DNA from: Verrucomicrobiota bacterium
GTDB lineage: Bacteria > Verrucomicrobiota > Verrucomicrobiia > Verrucomicrobiales > V1-33
DNA length: 64,000 nucleotides
Reading direction: 5' to 3'
NCBI GenBank assembly: GCA_003402705.1
Contig: QQNF01000001.1
Location: 1-64,000, forward strand
Positions 43,280 through 51,856 of this stretch are shown piece after piece. Every line of letters begins with the position of its first letter. Position 1 is the stretch's first letter. The notes under the pieces were generated by a model. It searched no databases, was not told the origin of the DNA, and worked only from the letters and a program-made list of their open reading frames with translations. The translations under genes and the position numbers were made by a program.

Positions 43280-43367
43280 CCCGCTGAAATTCCCGCCCCC
43301 GCTGCCCGCTTGCCCTCCCGCCCCAGCCTTGCTTTCCTCATTCATACACCAAGGCAGCAAGGCCCCC

Positions 43368-44252
43368 ATGAACAAGAAAGGCATCATCCTCGCCGGCGGC
43401 GCCGGCACCCGTCTCGATCCGCTCACCCGCATCGCCTGCAAACAACTGCTGCCGATCTACGACAAACCCATGATCTACTACCCGCTCAGCACACTCATGC
43501 TCGGCGGAATCCGCGAAATCCTCATCATCTCCACCCCCAAGGACCTCCCAGCCTTCCGCGACCTCCTCGGCGACGGCTCCCGCCTCGGCATCCGCCTCGA
43601 ATACATCGAACAACCCGCCCCCGAGGGCATCGCCCAGGCCTTCCTCCTCGCCGAAGACTTCCTCGCCGGCTCCGGAGCCACCCTCATCCTCGGCGATAAC
43701 ATCTTCTACGGAAAACTCGACTTCTTCCGCTCCGCACTCGCCATGGAAAAAGGCGCCTGCGTCTTCGGCTACCACGTCCGCGACCCCGAACGCTTCGGCG
43801 TCGTCGAATTCGACGCCTCCCGCCGCGTCATCAGCATCGAGGAAAAACCCAAACGCCCCAAATCCAACTTCGCCGTCCCCGGCCTCTACGTCTACGACGA
43901 ATCCGTCGTCGCTCGCGTCAAACAACAATCACCCTCCGCTCGCGGCGAACTCGAAATCACCGACCTCAACAACGCCTACCTCCGCGACGGCGCCCTCGAA
44001 GTCCGTCTCCTCGGCCGCGGCATCGCATGGCTCGACACCGGCACCCCCGCCAGTCTCCTCGAAGCCGGCAACTACATCGCCACTATCGAACACCAGCAGA
44101 ACCTCAAGGTCGCCTGCATCGAAGAAGTCGCCTTCAACCGCGGCTTCATCAACGAAGCCGAATTCGAACTCGTCATCAGCGCCACCCGCAGCCCGGACTA
44201 CCGCCGCTACCTCGAAGGCGTCCTCACAGAATGGCGCCAGCAACCACGCTGA
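43368..44252 (+). CDS. rfbA: Glucose-1-phosphate thymidylyltransferase
   Basis: A 294-residue enzyme of standard length. The signature is GIILAGGAGTRLDPLTRIACKQ at the N terminus. Metal-binding Asp is in LILGDNIFYG. EEKPKRPKSNFAVPGLY and RGIAWLDTGTP are also typical. It makes dTDP-glucose, the precursor of dTDP-rhamnose and related sugars. No rfbB, rfbC or rfbD genes are seen nearby, so the rest of the dTDP-sugar pathway must be elsewhere. Confidence 0.95.
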   Translation: MNKKGIILAGGAGTRLDPLTRIACKQLLPIYDKPMIYYPLSTLMLGGIREILIISTPKDLPAFRDLLGDGSRLGIRLEYIEQPAPEGIAQAFLLAEDFLAGSGATLILGDNIFYGKLDFFRSALAMEKGACVFGYHVRDPERFGVVEFDASRRVISIEEKPKRPKSNFAVPGLYVYDESVVARVKQQSPSARGELEITDLNNAYLRDGALEVRLLGRGIAWLDTGTPASLLEAGNYIATIEHQQNLKVACIEEVAFNRGFINEAEFELVISATRSPDYRRYLEGVLTEWRQQPR

Positions 44253-44265
44253 CCCTCACCCCACG

Positions 44266-44934
44266 ATGCGCTTCCTCCCCGCCCTAGCCGCTGCCGTACT
44301 CCTCCCGGCCTGCCAATCCCAGCGCACCGTCATCGCAGGCCCCACCCAGACCAGCCTCTCCGCCGCATCCGGCGGCGGCGAAGTCGACCCCAATGCCCGC
44401 TTCCAGGCCGCCGACCCCTTCGGCTATCAATCCAACGGCTCCGGCGGCCTCAACGCCCTCAGCGGCAAAATGTTCTCCGGCAATACCGCCCAGAAGAACA
44501 TGCGCTCCTTCAACCAGACCCGCGACTTCGTCGCCAAACGCTACGGCGGCTCCACAAGGGAACTCGGTACCGCTGACAAACAATCGTTCCTCCAGAAAAT
44601 GACCTCCCGCTTCTCCGGCAGCTCCGCCTCGGAATCAGGCAACGCCTCGGAAGCCTCCAGAAACTTCCGCGAACAGGACCGCTCCGTCGCCGCCTCCACT
44701 AACCGCAACCAGGACCGCGCCGCCAATGTCCGCGACTTCCCGGACAGCACCCGCACCGCCCGCACCGGCTACTACTACCCAGCCGAAAAAGACGCCCAGA
44801 ACGGCTTCACTCAGCCAAAGATGATGAACGCAGACAAAGGCACCGCAGAAAAAATCACCAGCCTCATCATGAGCGGCACCAACGAGGAACCAGCCACCGT
44901 CGACGACATCCGCAAGGCCCTCGGCAAACCCTGA
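44266..44934 (+). CDS. Lipoprotein of unknown function
   Basis: A 222-residue protein with a lipoprotein signal: hydrophobic FLPALAAAVLLPAC with the lipobox cysteine C16. The mature part is low in complexity and rich in Ser, Asn and Gly (RFSGSSASESGNAS), with no recognised domain. It lies 14 bp after rfbA. Its role may be in envelope structure. Confidence 0.75.
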   Translation: MRFLPALAAAVLLPACQSQRTVIAGPTQTSLSAASGGGEVDPNARFQAADPFGYQSNGSGGLNALSGKMFSGNTAQKNMRSFNQTRDFVAKRYGGSTRELGTADKQSFLQKMTSRFSGSSASESGNASEASRNFREQDRSVAASTNRNQDRAANVRDFPDSTRTARTGYYYPAEKDAQNGFTQPKMMNADKGTAEKITSLIMSGTNEEPATVDDIRKALGKP

Positions 44935-45147
44935 GCCCACGGAACCTTCGCCCGCAGGTGCCGCTTCAATAACCAGGACCAGCATCGCCGCCACTCGTTT
45001 GCCCGCAAGGCACGGCACCGCGTCTCCTCTAGCAACCAGCACACCCACCCCCACACCCCACACCCCACACCCCCCCCCAAACCGTACCGCTTCCCGGTGG
45101 ACACCACACCGTCCCAGAGCCATAACCTCCCGCGACTTCCCCGCTCC
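44935..45147. other. Intergenic region with (cacccc) low-complexity run
   Basis: A gap of 213 bp. At 45039-45083 a C/A-rich run made of cacaccc and ccacacccc units forms a microsatellite-like stretch. No gene or promoter recognised. Confidence 0.5.
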
Positions 45148-47652
45148 ATGCACCTCACTTATCTCTCTCCGTTGTGGTGGCTGCTCAGCCTCCTTGTGCT
45201 GGCCGGCGGTTTCTGGTTCACCCTCGTGGACCGGCCGAAACACCTCATGACGGCCTCCTTCCTCCTCCGCTGCCTCGCCGTCATCCTCCTCGTCCTCGCG
45301 CTCTGCCGCCCAGGCTGGATGAAAGACGCAGACGACGCCCACGTCGTCTTCCTCGTCGATGTCTCCCAAAGCGTCGACCCCTCCGCCTCCCGCAAAGCCG
45401 TCGACGAGGTCAACTCAGCCGTCACCTCCCTCCGCTCCGGCGACTCCCACTCCGTCTTCTCCTTCGCCAACGGCGTCCGCCTCCGCAAAACCGAAGACCT
45501 CGCCACCGAACTCGACACATGGCGCAAAGGCATCGCCGATGACCAGTTCCGCTCCGCCTCCAGACTCGCAGACGCCGTCCTCAGCACCAGACTCGCCTTC
45601 CCAGCTGGCAAAAGCCGCCGCCTCGTCCTCCTCACAGACGGCCTCGAAACCGACGGCAGCATCGCCGCAGCCATGGAAACCCTCCGCCGCGAAGACGTCG
45701 ATGTCGTCTGGCAACGCCTCGACAGTCTCTCCGACCCCGAAGCCTCCATCGTCTCCGTCGAACCCAATACCCCCTCCGCCTTCGCCGGCGAAATCGTCCG
45801 CCTCAACGTCCGCCTCGCCGCCAACCGCGACATGCAGGCCAGGGTCCGCATCCTCAGCAAGGGCGTCGCCGTCGCCGAAAAACCCATCACCCTCTCCGCC
45901 ACCAGCCCCAACTCGCTGGAATTCGACATCCCCATGACCACCCCCGGAGCCAGTCTCTGGACCGCAGAACTCGTCCCCGCTCAGGACCGCTTCCCTATCA
46001 ATAATCAGGCCTCCACCACCATCGAGGTCAAAGGCAAAAGCCGCCTCCTCGTCATCCACAAATCCCCCAAGGAAATGCGCGGCATCTCCCGCGCCCTCCA
46101 GGAACAGGAATTCGATGTCGATGTCCGCGGCGAAAACGGGGTCCCCGAAACCATGGACGAACTCCTCTCCTTCGGCGCCGTCGTCCTCGCCGATGTCCCC
46201 GCCACGTCCCTCAACGCCCGCCAGATGGACCTCCTCAAGCGCTACGTCCAGGACTTCGGCGGCGGCCTCGCCATGCTCGGCTCCGAAAACTCCTTCGGCC
46301 TCGGCGGCTACTACAAAACCCCCGTCGAAGACGTCCTCCCCCTCGTCAGCCGCTTCGAAAAGGAAAAGGAAAAACCTTCCCTCGCCATGGTCCTCGTCAT
46401 GGACAAATCAGGCTCCATGGAAGGCCTCCCCATCGCCCTCGCACGCCAGGCCGCCAAAGCCTCCGTCGAACTCCTCGGCCCCCAGGACCAGATCGCCGTC
46501 ATCGGCTTCGACAGCGAACCCCAAATCATCTCCGACCTCCGCCGCGCCTCAGAAAAAGACGCCATCCAGGCCTCCATCGATACCCTCGAAGCAGGCGGCG
46601 GCACCGACATGTACCCGGCCATGCAGCAGGCCAAACAAATGCTCGATAACTGCGCCGCCAAGGTCAAACACATGATCTGCATGACCGACGGCCAGACCCC
46701 CGACCAGGGCTTCGCCGAACTCACCCAGAGTCTCGCCGACAGCGGCGTCACCGTCTCCACCGTCGCCCTCGGCGACGGTGCCTCCGGCGACCTCCTCCAG
46801 GCCATCGCAGAAATCGGCAAAGGCCGCTTCTACGCCGCCACAGACCCTAACACCGTCCCCCAGATCTTCACGCGCGAAACCATGCAGGCCAGCAAAAGCG
46901 CTATCAAGGAAGACGTCTACGCACCCATCGTCACCACAGACCACCCCATGCTCGCAGGCTACGCCGACAGTCTCCCCTCCGCTCTCGGCTACGTCATGAC
47001 CGAAGCCAAACCCGCCACCCAGACCATCCTCTCCGCTGACACCGGCGATCCTCTCCTCGCCATCGGCCGCTTCGGTCTCGGTCAGGGCCTCTCCTTCACC
47101 TCCGACCTCACCGAAAAATGGGGCGGCGAATGGCTCGCATGGGACGGCTGCGGCAAATTCTGGGCCCAGGTCCTCCGCTCCATCCTCCGCAAAAACGACA
47201 CCGATGGCATGGAGGTCCGCTCCGCCATCGACCAGAACCGCTGGCTCATCGACATCACCCGCCGCGACCCCGACGGCATGCCCGTCGGCAACCTCCAGTG
47301 GGACGCCCTCGCCGTCGACGAAAACAGCCGCGAATTCCCAGTCACCATCGAAGAACGCGGGCTCGGCCGCTACACCGCCTCTCTCCCGCTCGAAGGCCGC
47401 GAAAAACTCACCCTCCGCCTCCGCGATAAGGACTCCAACAAACTCAAGGTCCTCCACTACAATCGCCCGTCCCCGCCCGAATACCGCCTCAGCCGCGACG
47501 TCCCCCCCGCTCTCGCCGCCGCCCCAGCCTTCGCCCCAGCCTCCGTCCGCGACGGGCTCCGCCCCGCACGCACCCGCAAAGGCCTCGAATCATGGTGCTC
47601 CCTCCTCGCCCTCGCCTCCGCCCTCGGCAGCGTCGTCCTCCGCAGGGTCTAG
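45148..47652 (+). CDS. Large membrane protein with two VWA domains
   Basis: An 834-residue protein (start chosen as ATG 45148, which puts a transmembrane pair at residues 8-26 and 36-54). The first VWA-like domain starts at FLVDVSQSVDP (D71, S73, S75). The second has a canonical MIDAS start, LVMDKSGSMEGLP (D419). The region between resembles a glutamine-amidotransferase-like domain (LRVLVIHKSPKEM). The C-terminal end has another hydrophobic segment (LLALASALGSVVL). Proteins of this type occur in Verrucomicrobiota and Planctomycetota. A cell-surface or stress role is probable. Confidence 0.85.
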   Translation: MHLTYLSPLWWLLSLLVLAGGFWFTLVDRPKHLMTASFLLRCLAVILLVLALCRPGWMKDADDAHVVFLVDVSQSVDPSASRKAVDEVNSAVTSLRSGDSHSVFSFANGVRLRKTEDLATELDTWRKGIADDQFRSASRLADAVLSTRLAFPAGKSRRLVLLTDGLETDGSIAAAMETLRREDVDVVWQRLDSLSDPEASIVSVEPNTPSAFAGEIVRLNVRLAANRDMQARVRILSKGVAVAEKPITLSATSPNSLEFDIPMTTPGASLWTAELVPAQDRFPINNQASTTIEVKGKSRLLVIHKSPKEMRGISRALQEQEFDVDVRGENGVPETMDELLSFGAVVLADVPATSLNARQMDLLKRYVQDFGGGLAMLGSENSFGLGGYYKTPVEDVLPLVSRFEKEKEKPSLAMVLVMDKSGSMEGLPIALARQAAKASVELLGPQDQIAVIGFDSEPQIISDLRRASEKDAIQASIDTLEAGGGTDMYPAMQQAKQMLDNCAAKVKHMICMTDGQTPDQGFAELTQSLADSGVTVSTVALGDGASGDLLQAIAEIGKGRFYAATDPNTVPQIFTRETMQASKSAIKEDVYAPIVTTDHPMLAGYADSLPSALGYVMTEAKPATQTILSADTGDPLLAIGRFGLGQGLSFTSDLTEKWGGEWLAWDGCGKFWAQVLRSILRKNDTDGMEVRSAIDQNRWLIDITRRDPDGMPVGNLQWDALAVDENSREFPVTIEERGLGRYTASLPLEGREKLTLRLRDKDSNKLKVLHYNRPSPPEYRLSRDVPPALAAAPAFAPASVRDGLRPARTRKGLESWCSLLALASALGSVVLRRV

Positions 47653-47666
47653 CAAAGTGACACAGG

Positions 47667-47720
47667 CATCTTGCCTGTGACCTCAATGCCGAAGATCCTG
47701 AAACCAGCCGCAGGCTCTTC
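47667..47720. repeat. Dispersed repeat with cacaggca/tgcctgtg hairpin
   Basis: The hairpin cacaggca-tct-tgcctgtg (47661-47679) opens a block whose rest matches 5221-5270 closely. It runs directly into the REP-like block at 47721. Confidence 0.6.
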
Positions 47721-47810
47721 CAGATGCCCCAACGGGGCCCAAATGTGATAGCCCGGGGCATCGCCCCGGGTCACTCATAACATAAACCACAAGCCCTGAA
47801 AGGGCGGAAC
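47721..47810. repeat. REP-like intergenic repeat, copy 2
   Basis: Same order of hairpins as 34672-34762: gcccc-aac-ggggc, then cccgggg/ccccggg and gccct-gaa-agggc. The two copies agree in most positions. Where the middle stem differs (cccaggg versus cccgggg), the pairing is kept by compensating changes. Confidence 0.75.
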
Positions 47811-47814
47811 AAGC

Positions 47815-47837
47815 CCTTCTCACTTCTCACTTCTCTC
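47815..47837. repeat. Heptamer tandem repeat at the end of the methyltransferase gene
   Basis: cttctcacttctcacttctc overlaps the last codons of the minus-strand gene, so the C-terminal ERSEK is written by repeat units. Confidence 0.75.
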
Positions 47838-48854
47838 CAGCCCCACCAGCGCCAGCTCCCGGTGATGCACCGCCATCTGCTGTAACCGCACCGTCCGGAA
47901 CCCCATCGCCCGCATCGCCGCCAGCCACTCCCCCTGCGCCGACGCCTCCGCAAAATCCGTCAGCTTCAGCGTGATCACCGCCGACCGGATCGACGGACAC
48001 ATCCCAATGCACCGCCGGCACTCCGTGATCGCCACCGCCGGCGATTGATTCATGTCCGACATGAACCACGTCGCCCGTCCCCCAAGATCCCGCTTGCTCA
48101 CCAATGCCGCCGGCTTCCGGCAATGCACCACCCACGGCACCGTCCCTCCAACCCCGGCACCCGGCATTTCCGCCACCGCCGACGCCATCACCACCGGAGC
48201 CAGTCGCGCCGGATCCACCCCGATCACTGACACCCCACGCCGCAGCAACGCCAGGATCACTCCCCCAGGCGCACACCCCAACTCCACCACCACGTCCTCC
48301 GCCCGAAACCTCAAATCAAAAAACCGCACCGCCTCCTCCAGCTTCAGCCACGCCCGCGACGGCGCATCCTCCGGCATCTCCACCCCACTCGCTCCCCCCG
48401 GATCAGGACTCAGCAGCCGCCCATGCCAGTGCAACCCCGTCCAGTAATCCTCAGGCCCCACCTCAATCACCGTCCCCACCACCGCCCCGTCCGCCAATCG
48501 CCCCTCCCCCACTCCTCCACCCATCCCCACCAGCCGTCCCTTCTCCAATCCCAGATGATGCACCACCATCCCCGCTCCACCCACTCCCCGCACCACCTCC
48601 TCCGCTCCCTCCCGCGTCCCCGCCTTCCCAGCAAATAAACTCACCCGCCTCGCAAACGCCAGCCGCTCCCTCAATGCCTCCCGCCCAAACTCCCCCACCC
48701 CATCCCCAGCCTTGAACGCCACCATCCCCTTCGCCTGAAACCCAGGCCGCCACCCCAAACCCGCCGCCACCACCTCCCCCTTCAATGCCCGCTCCGATCC
48801 CGAATTCGTCAGGGCCAGCAGATGGGGCGAGGTAAATTCAGTCACAACTCTCAT
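47820..48854 (-). CDS. RlmM-like ribosomal RNA methyltransferase
   Basis: A 344-residue protein. The N-terminal third is a THUMP-like domain; the C-terminal part is an FtsJ-type SAM-dependent methyltransferase. DAPSRAWLKLEEAVRFF and VVVELGCAPGGVILAL (motif I), then WFMSDMNQSP, are its signatures. The order and length resemble RlmM, which methylates 23S rRNA at C2498. The C terminus ends inside a heptamer repeat. Confidence 0.87.
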   Translation of the reverse strand: MRVVTEFTSPHLLALTNSGSERALKGEVVAAGLGWRPGFQAKGMVAFKAGDGVGEFGREALRERLAFARRVSLFAGKAGTREGAEEVVRGVGGAGMVVHHLGLEKGRLVGMGGGVGEGRLADGAVVGTVIEVGPEDYWTGLHWHGRLLSPDPGGASGVEMPEDAPSRAWLKLEEAVRFFDLRFRAEDVVVELGCAPGGVILALLRRGVSVIGVDPARLAPVVMASAVAEMPGAGVGGTVPWVVHCRKPAALVSKRDLGGRATWFMSDMNQSPAVAITECRRCIGMCPSIRSAVITLKLTDFAEASAQGEWLAAMRAMGFRTVRLQQMAVHHRELALVGLERSEK

Positions 48855-48990
48855 TCAGCGCGTTTCTCCCCCAACGGAACGGCGTTCCCCCTCCCGGTCA
48901 ATCCGCAATCCCTCTCCCCAAACCCTCTCCCCGCTGCTTTTCCACATCCCTTCATCTTCCCGCGTCACCCTCTGCCCGTAATTCAGTAAC

Positions 48991-49019
48991 TTGACGGCTG
49001 CCAGACCATCCTTCATCAT
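48991..49019 (+). promoter_or_regulatory. Candidate promoter for the PEP-CTERM gene
   Basis: TTGACG at 48991-48996 and CATCAT at 49014-49019 are spaced by 17 bp. The -10 hexamer is weak. It lies 64 bp upstream of the start codon. Confidence 0.35.
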
Positions 49020-49082
49020 GGAATCTTCAGGGTCTCCCCCATCCCTTTCTCCACCGCTCCATCCTAGCCTGCCCTAACCGTC

Positions 49083-49709
49083 ATGATCTCCATCAAGTCC
49101 CGTCTCGATTCCCATTTCCGCCTCGCCGCCGCCGCCGCTACCGGTGCCGCCGCCGTCAGCACTTCCTCTTCCGCCAACGCCGCCGTCATCTACAGCGGTC
49201 TCCAGAACGTCCCCATCTTCCCGATCGCCGCCAACGGTGGCGTCTACTTCGAATTCGAAGCCCCCTTCACCGCCGCCCAGGGCACTCGCCCCGCCGGCTG
49301 GGACGTCAACCCCTACGCCTCCGGCGCCAGCATCTACCTGAACAGCAACACCGCAGTCGTCCTCGTCGGTGCCACCGCCGCTGACCTCGCCTTCGGTACC
49401 CCCATCACCGCCGCCTCCCTCTTCTCCGGCAATGGCTTCTCCGGCGGCGTCGGCATCCCCGCAGGATCCACCGGCATCTTCGGCTTCCGCTTCATCTCCA
49501 ATAACGGCGGCGATCCCGCCCAGGACCTCTTCGGCTGGGCTCGCATCTCCATCGCCGCCGCCGGCAACGGCAACATCGTCGACTGGGCCTACGAAAATAC
49601 CGGCGCTTCCATCACCGCAGGCGCCGTCCCGGAACCCAGCTCCCTCGGCCTCCTCGCCGCTGGCACCGCAGGCCTCGCCCAATGGCGCAGACGCCGCGCT
49701 TCGGTCTGA
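49083..49709 (+). CDS. PEP-CTERM sorting domain protein
   Basis: A 208-residue secreted protein. An N-terminal signal (FRLAAAAATGAAAVSTSSSANA) precedes a Gly/Ala/Asn-rich surface domain. The C-terminal sorting signal has VPEPSSLGLLAAGTAGLA followed by a basic WRRRRASV tail. Exosortase systems cleave such signals and attach the protein to the surface or polysaccharide. No exosortase gene is in the window. A clear terminator follows. Confidence 0.92.
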   Translation: MISIKSRLDSHFRLAAAAATGAAAVSTSSSANAAVIYSGLQNVPIFPIAANGGVYFEFEAPFTAAQGTRPAGWDVNPYASGASIYLNSNTAVVLVGATAADLAFGTPITAASLFSGNGFSGGVGIPAGSTGIFGFRFISNNGGDPAQDLFGWARISIAAAGNGNIVDWAYENTGASITAGAVPEPSSLGLLAAGTAGLAQWRRRRASV

Positions 49710-49752
49710 TTGAAAGAGGCACTTCCCGTACCTCTCTCCACATCCCTTCCCC

Positions 49753-49786
49753 AACGGGAGCGCCCTCCAAACGGCGCTCCCGTTTT
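49753..49786 (+). terminator. Rho-independent terminator after the PEP-CTERM gene
   Basis: aacgggagcgcc and ggcgctcccgtt form a 12-bp perfect GC-rich stem with an 8-base loop, followed by tt. It starts 43 bp after the stop codon and ends just before the next gene's start. Confidence 0.85.
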
Positions 49787-49798
49787 GCTGCCCTCCTC

Positions 49799-51856
49799 AT
49801 GCCCCCATCCCCGCGCAAAATCCTCCTCATCGGCTGGGACTCCGCCGACTGGCGCATCCTCGACCCTCTCCTCGCCGCAGGCCAGATGCCCGCCCTCGCC
49901 AGTCTCATCGCCCGCGGGGTCCGCGGCAACCTCGCCACCGTCGAACCCGTCCTCTCCCCAGCCGTCTGGACCACCATCGCCACCGGCAAATTCCCCTTCC
50001 GCCACGGCGTCCTCGGCTTCGTCGAACCAGACCCCCTGACAGCCGGCGTCCGCCACACCGGCAGTTCCTCCCGCCACGGCGCTGCCCTCTGGAACATCCT
50101 CTCCCACTCCGGCCTCCACTCTCACTCCATCGGCTGGTTCGCCAGCCACCCCGCTGAACCCATCAACGGGCTCTGCCTCACCGACCGCTTCCCCCTCGCC
50201 ACCGCACCCCTCTCCGCCCCATGGCCGCTCCCCGATGGCTCCATCCACCCCCCAGACCGCGCCGCCTCCCTCGCCCCCCTCCGCGTCCACCCAGCCGAAA
50301 TCGAAGGCGATCAACTCCTCCCCTTCGTCCCCGCCGCCGCCTCTCTCGACCAGTCCGACGAGCTCACCCGCTCCCGCCTCCAGCAGATCGCCCTCATCCT
50401 CGCCTCCACCGCCTCCCTCCAGGCCGCCGCTACCCACGTCCTCCAACACGAACCATGGAACTTCCTCGGCGTCTACTTCCGCGCCCTCGACGAATTCGCG
50501 CACCACTTCATGCCGTTCCACCCGCCCCTCCTCCCGGGCATCTCCCCGACTGACGCCGCCACCTACGGCCAAGTCATCACCACCGCCTGCCGCTTCCACG
50601 ACGCCATGCTCGCTCGCTTGCTCCACCTCGCAGGCCCAGACACCACCGTCATCCTCGTCTCCGACCACGGCTTCGAAAGCGGTCACCTCCGCCCCGGCAC
50701 CCGCGCCGATCTCTCCTCCACCATGGCCCAATGGCACCGACCCTTCGGCATCTTCGTCATGGCCGGCCCCGGCATCGTCTCTAACGAAACCATCACCGGT
50801 GCCACCGTCCTCGACATCACCCCCACCATCCTCCACCTCTGCGGCCTCCCCGTCGCCGACGACATGGACGGCAAGGTCATGGTCACCGCCCTCGAACACC
50901 CGGAACCCATCCAGCGCATCCCCTCATGGGACCACTCCCGCCCCGCCTCTCCTAACCAACCCCTCTCCTCCACCACCGCCGCCGAAGCAAAACTCCTCAT
51001 GGATCAGCTCGCCGGCCTCGGCTACATCGACGACGCCTCCGCCGCCGCCGCCGACCTCGCCGCCCAGGCCGCCGCCGAACTCCGCTACAACCGCGTCGCC
51101 TCCCTCGCCCAGGCCTCCCACCTCATCGCAGCTTCCTCCGAAGCCTCCTCCCTCGCCGACGACTTCCCATCCGTCCTCCGCTATCGCCTCAAGGCCATCC
51201 AGGTCCTCCTCATGCGCGGTCTCCTCACAGGCGCCGCCTCCGCCCTCCACGCCGCGGAATCCGACCTCGGCCTCTCGGAACCTCTCTCCCGCATGAAGGC
51301 CAATCTCCTCGCCGCCTCCGGTCAGCCAGCCGACGCCCTCCTCGCCCTCAACTCCATCCCCGCAGACTCCCAGCTCCCCGCCGTCCACGAACAATACGGC
51401 TCCTTCCACCTCCAGCTCCGCAACTGGCCAGCCGCAGAAGCCGCCTTCCGCCGCGCCCTGACCCTCGAACCCGATAACCCCGGTGCCCTCCTCGGCCTCG
51501 CCAGCGCCCTCGCTCGCCAGGACCACAACGATGACGCCGCCGCCGCCGCCCTCCAAGCCCTCGAACTCCAGTACTGGTTCCCCGCCGCACACTTCCGACT
51601 CGGCGCCATCCTATCAAAATCCGCAGACTTCGCACGCGCCGCCGCTTCCTTCGAAACCGGCCTCTCCATGCAGCCCGGCAACCTCATGGCCCATCGCTAC
51701 CTAGCCAGAATCTACCTCCGCCTCGGCCAGCCAGAACGCGCCGTCGCCCACCGCGCCGTCGTCCGCGCCCTCACGGCGCACTCATCCACCGCGCCCGGTA
51801 AAACCGCCCCGGCCCAGCCCGCGTCAGCGGCACAGTCAGCACATTCCCATTCATGA
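49799..51856 (+). CDS. Alkaline phosphatase-family protein fused to TPR repeats
   Basis: A 685-residue protein. Residues 5-400 form a type I phosphodiesterase/nucleotide pyrophosphatase-like domain: metal ligand D14 in LLIGWDSADW, nucleophile threonine region TTIATGKFPFRHG, and D289/H290 in VSDHGFESGH. Residues 500-660 contain tetratricopeptide repeats (for example AAEAAFRRALTLEPDNPGAL). The C-terminal tail is low complexity and lies over the end of the convergent gene, so the stop may be a later run-on. Confidence 0.88.
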   Translation: MPPSPRKILLIGWDSADWRILDPLLAAGQMPALASLIARGVRGNLATVEPVLSPAVWTTIATGKFPFRHGVLGFVEPDPLTAGVRHTGSSSRHGAALWNILSHSGLHSHSIGWFASHPAEPINGLCLTDRFPLATAPLSAPWPLPDGSIHPPDRAASLAPLRVHPAEIEGDQLLPFVPAAASLDQSDELTRSRLQQIALILASTASLQAAATHVLQHEPWNFLGVYFRALDEFAHHFMPFHPPLLPGISPTDAATYGQVITTACRFHDAMLARLLHLAGPDTTVILVSDHGFESGHLRPGTRADLSSTMAQWHRPFGIFVMAGPGIVSNETITGATVLDITPTILHLCGLPVADDMDGKVMVTALEHPEPIQRIPSWDHSRPASPNQPLSSTTAAEAKLLMDQLAGLGYIDDASAAAADLAAQAAAELRYNRVASLAQASHLIAASSEASSLADDFPSVLRYRLKAIQVLLMRGLLTGAASALHAAESDLGLSEPLSRMKANLLAASGQPADALLALNSIPADSQLPAVHEQYGSFHLQLRNWPAAEAAFRRALTLEPDNPGALLGLASALARQDHNDDAAAAALQALELQYWFPAAHFRLGAILSKSADFARAAASFETGLSMQPGNLMAHRYLARIYLRLGQPERAVAHRAVVRALTAHSSTAPGKTAPAQPASAAQSAHSHS

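Noticed and set aside
49083-49709. Exosortase partner near the PEP-CTERM gene
   Set aside because: No exosortase-like membrane protein with its Cys/Arg/His motif was found in the window.
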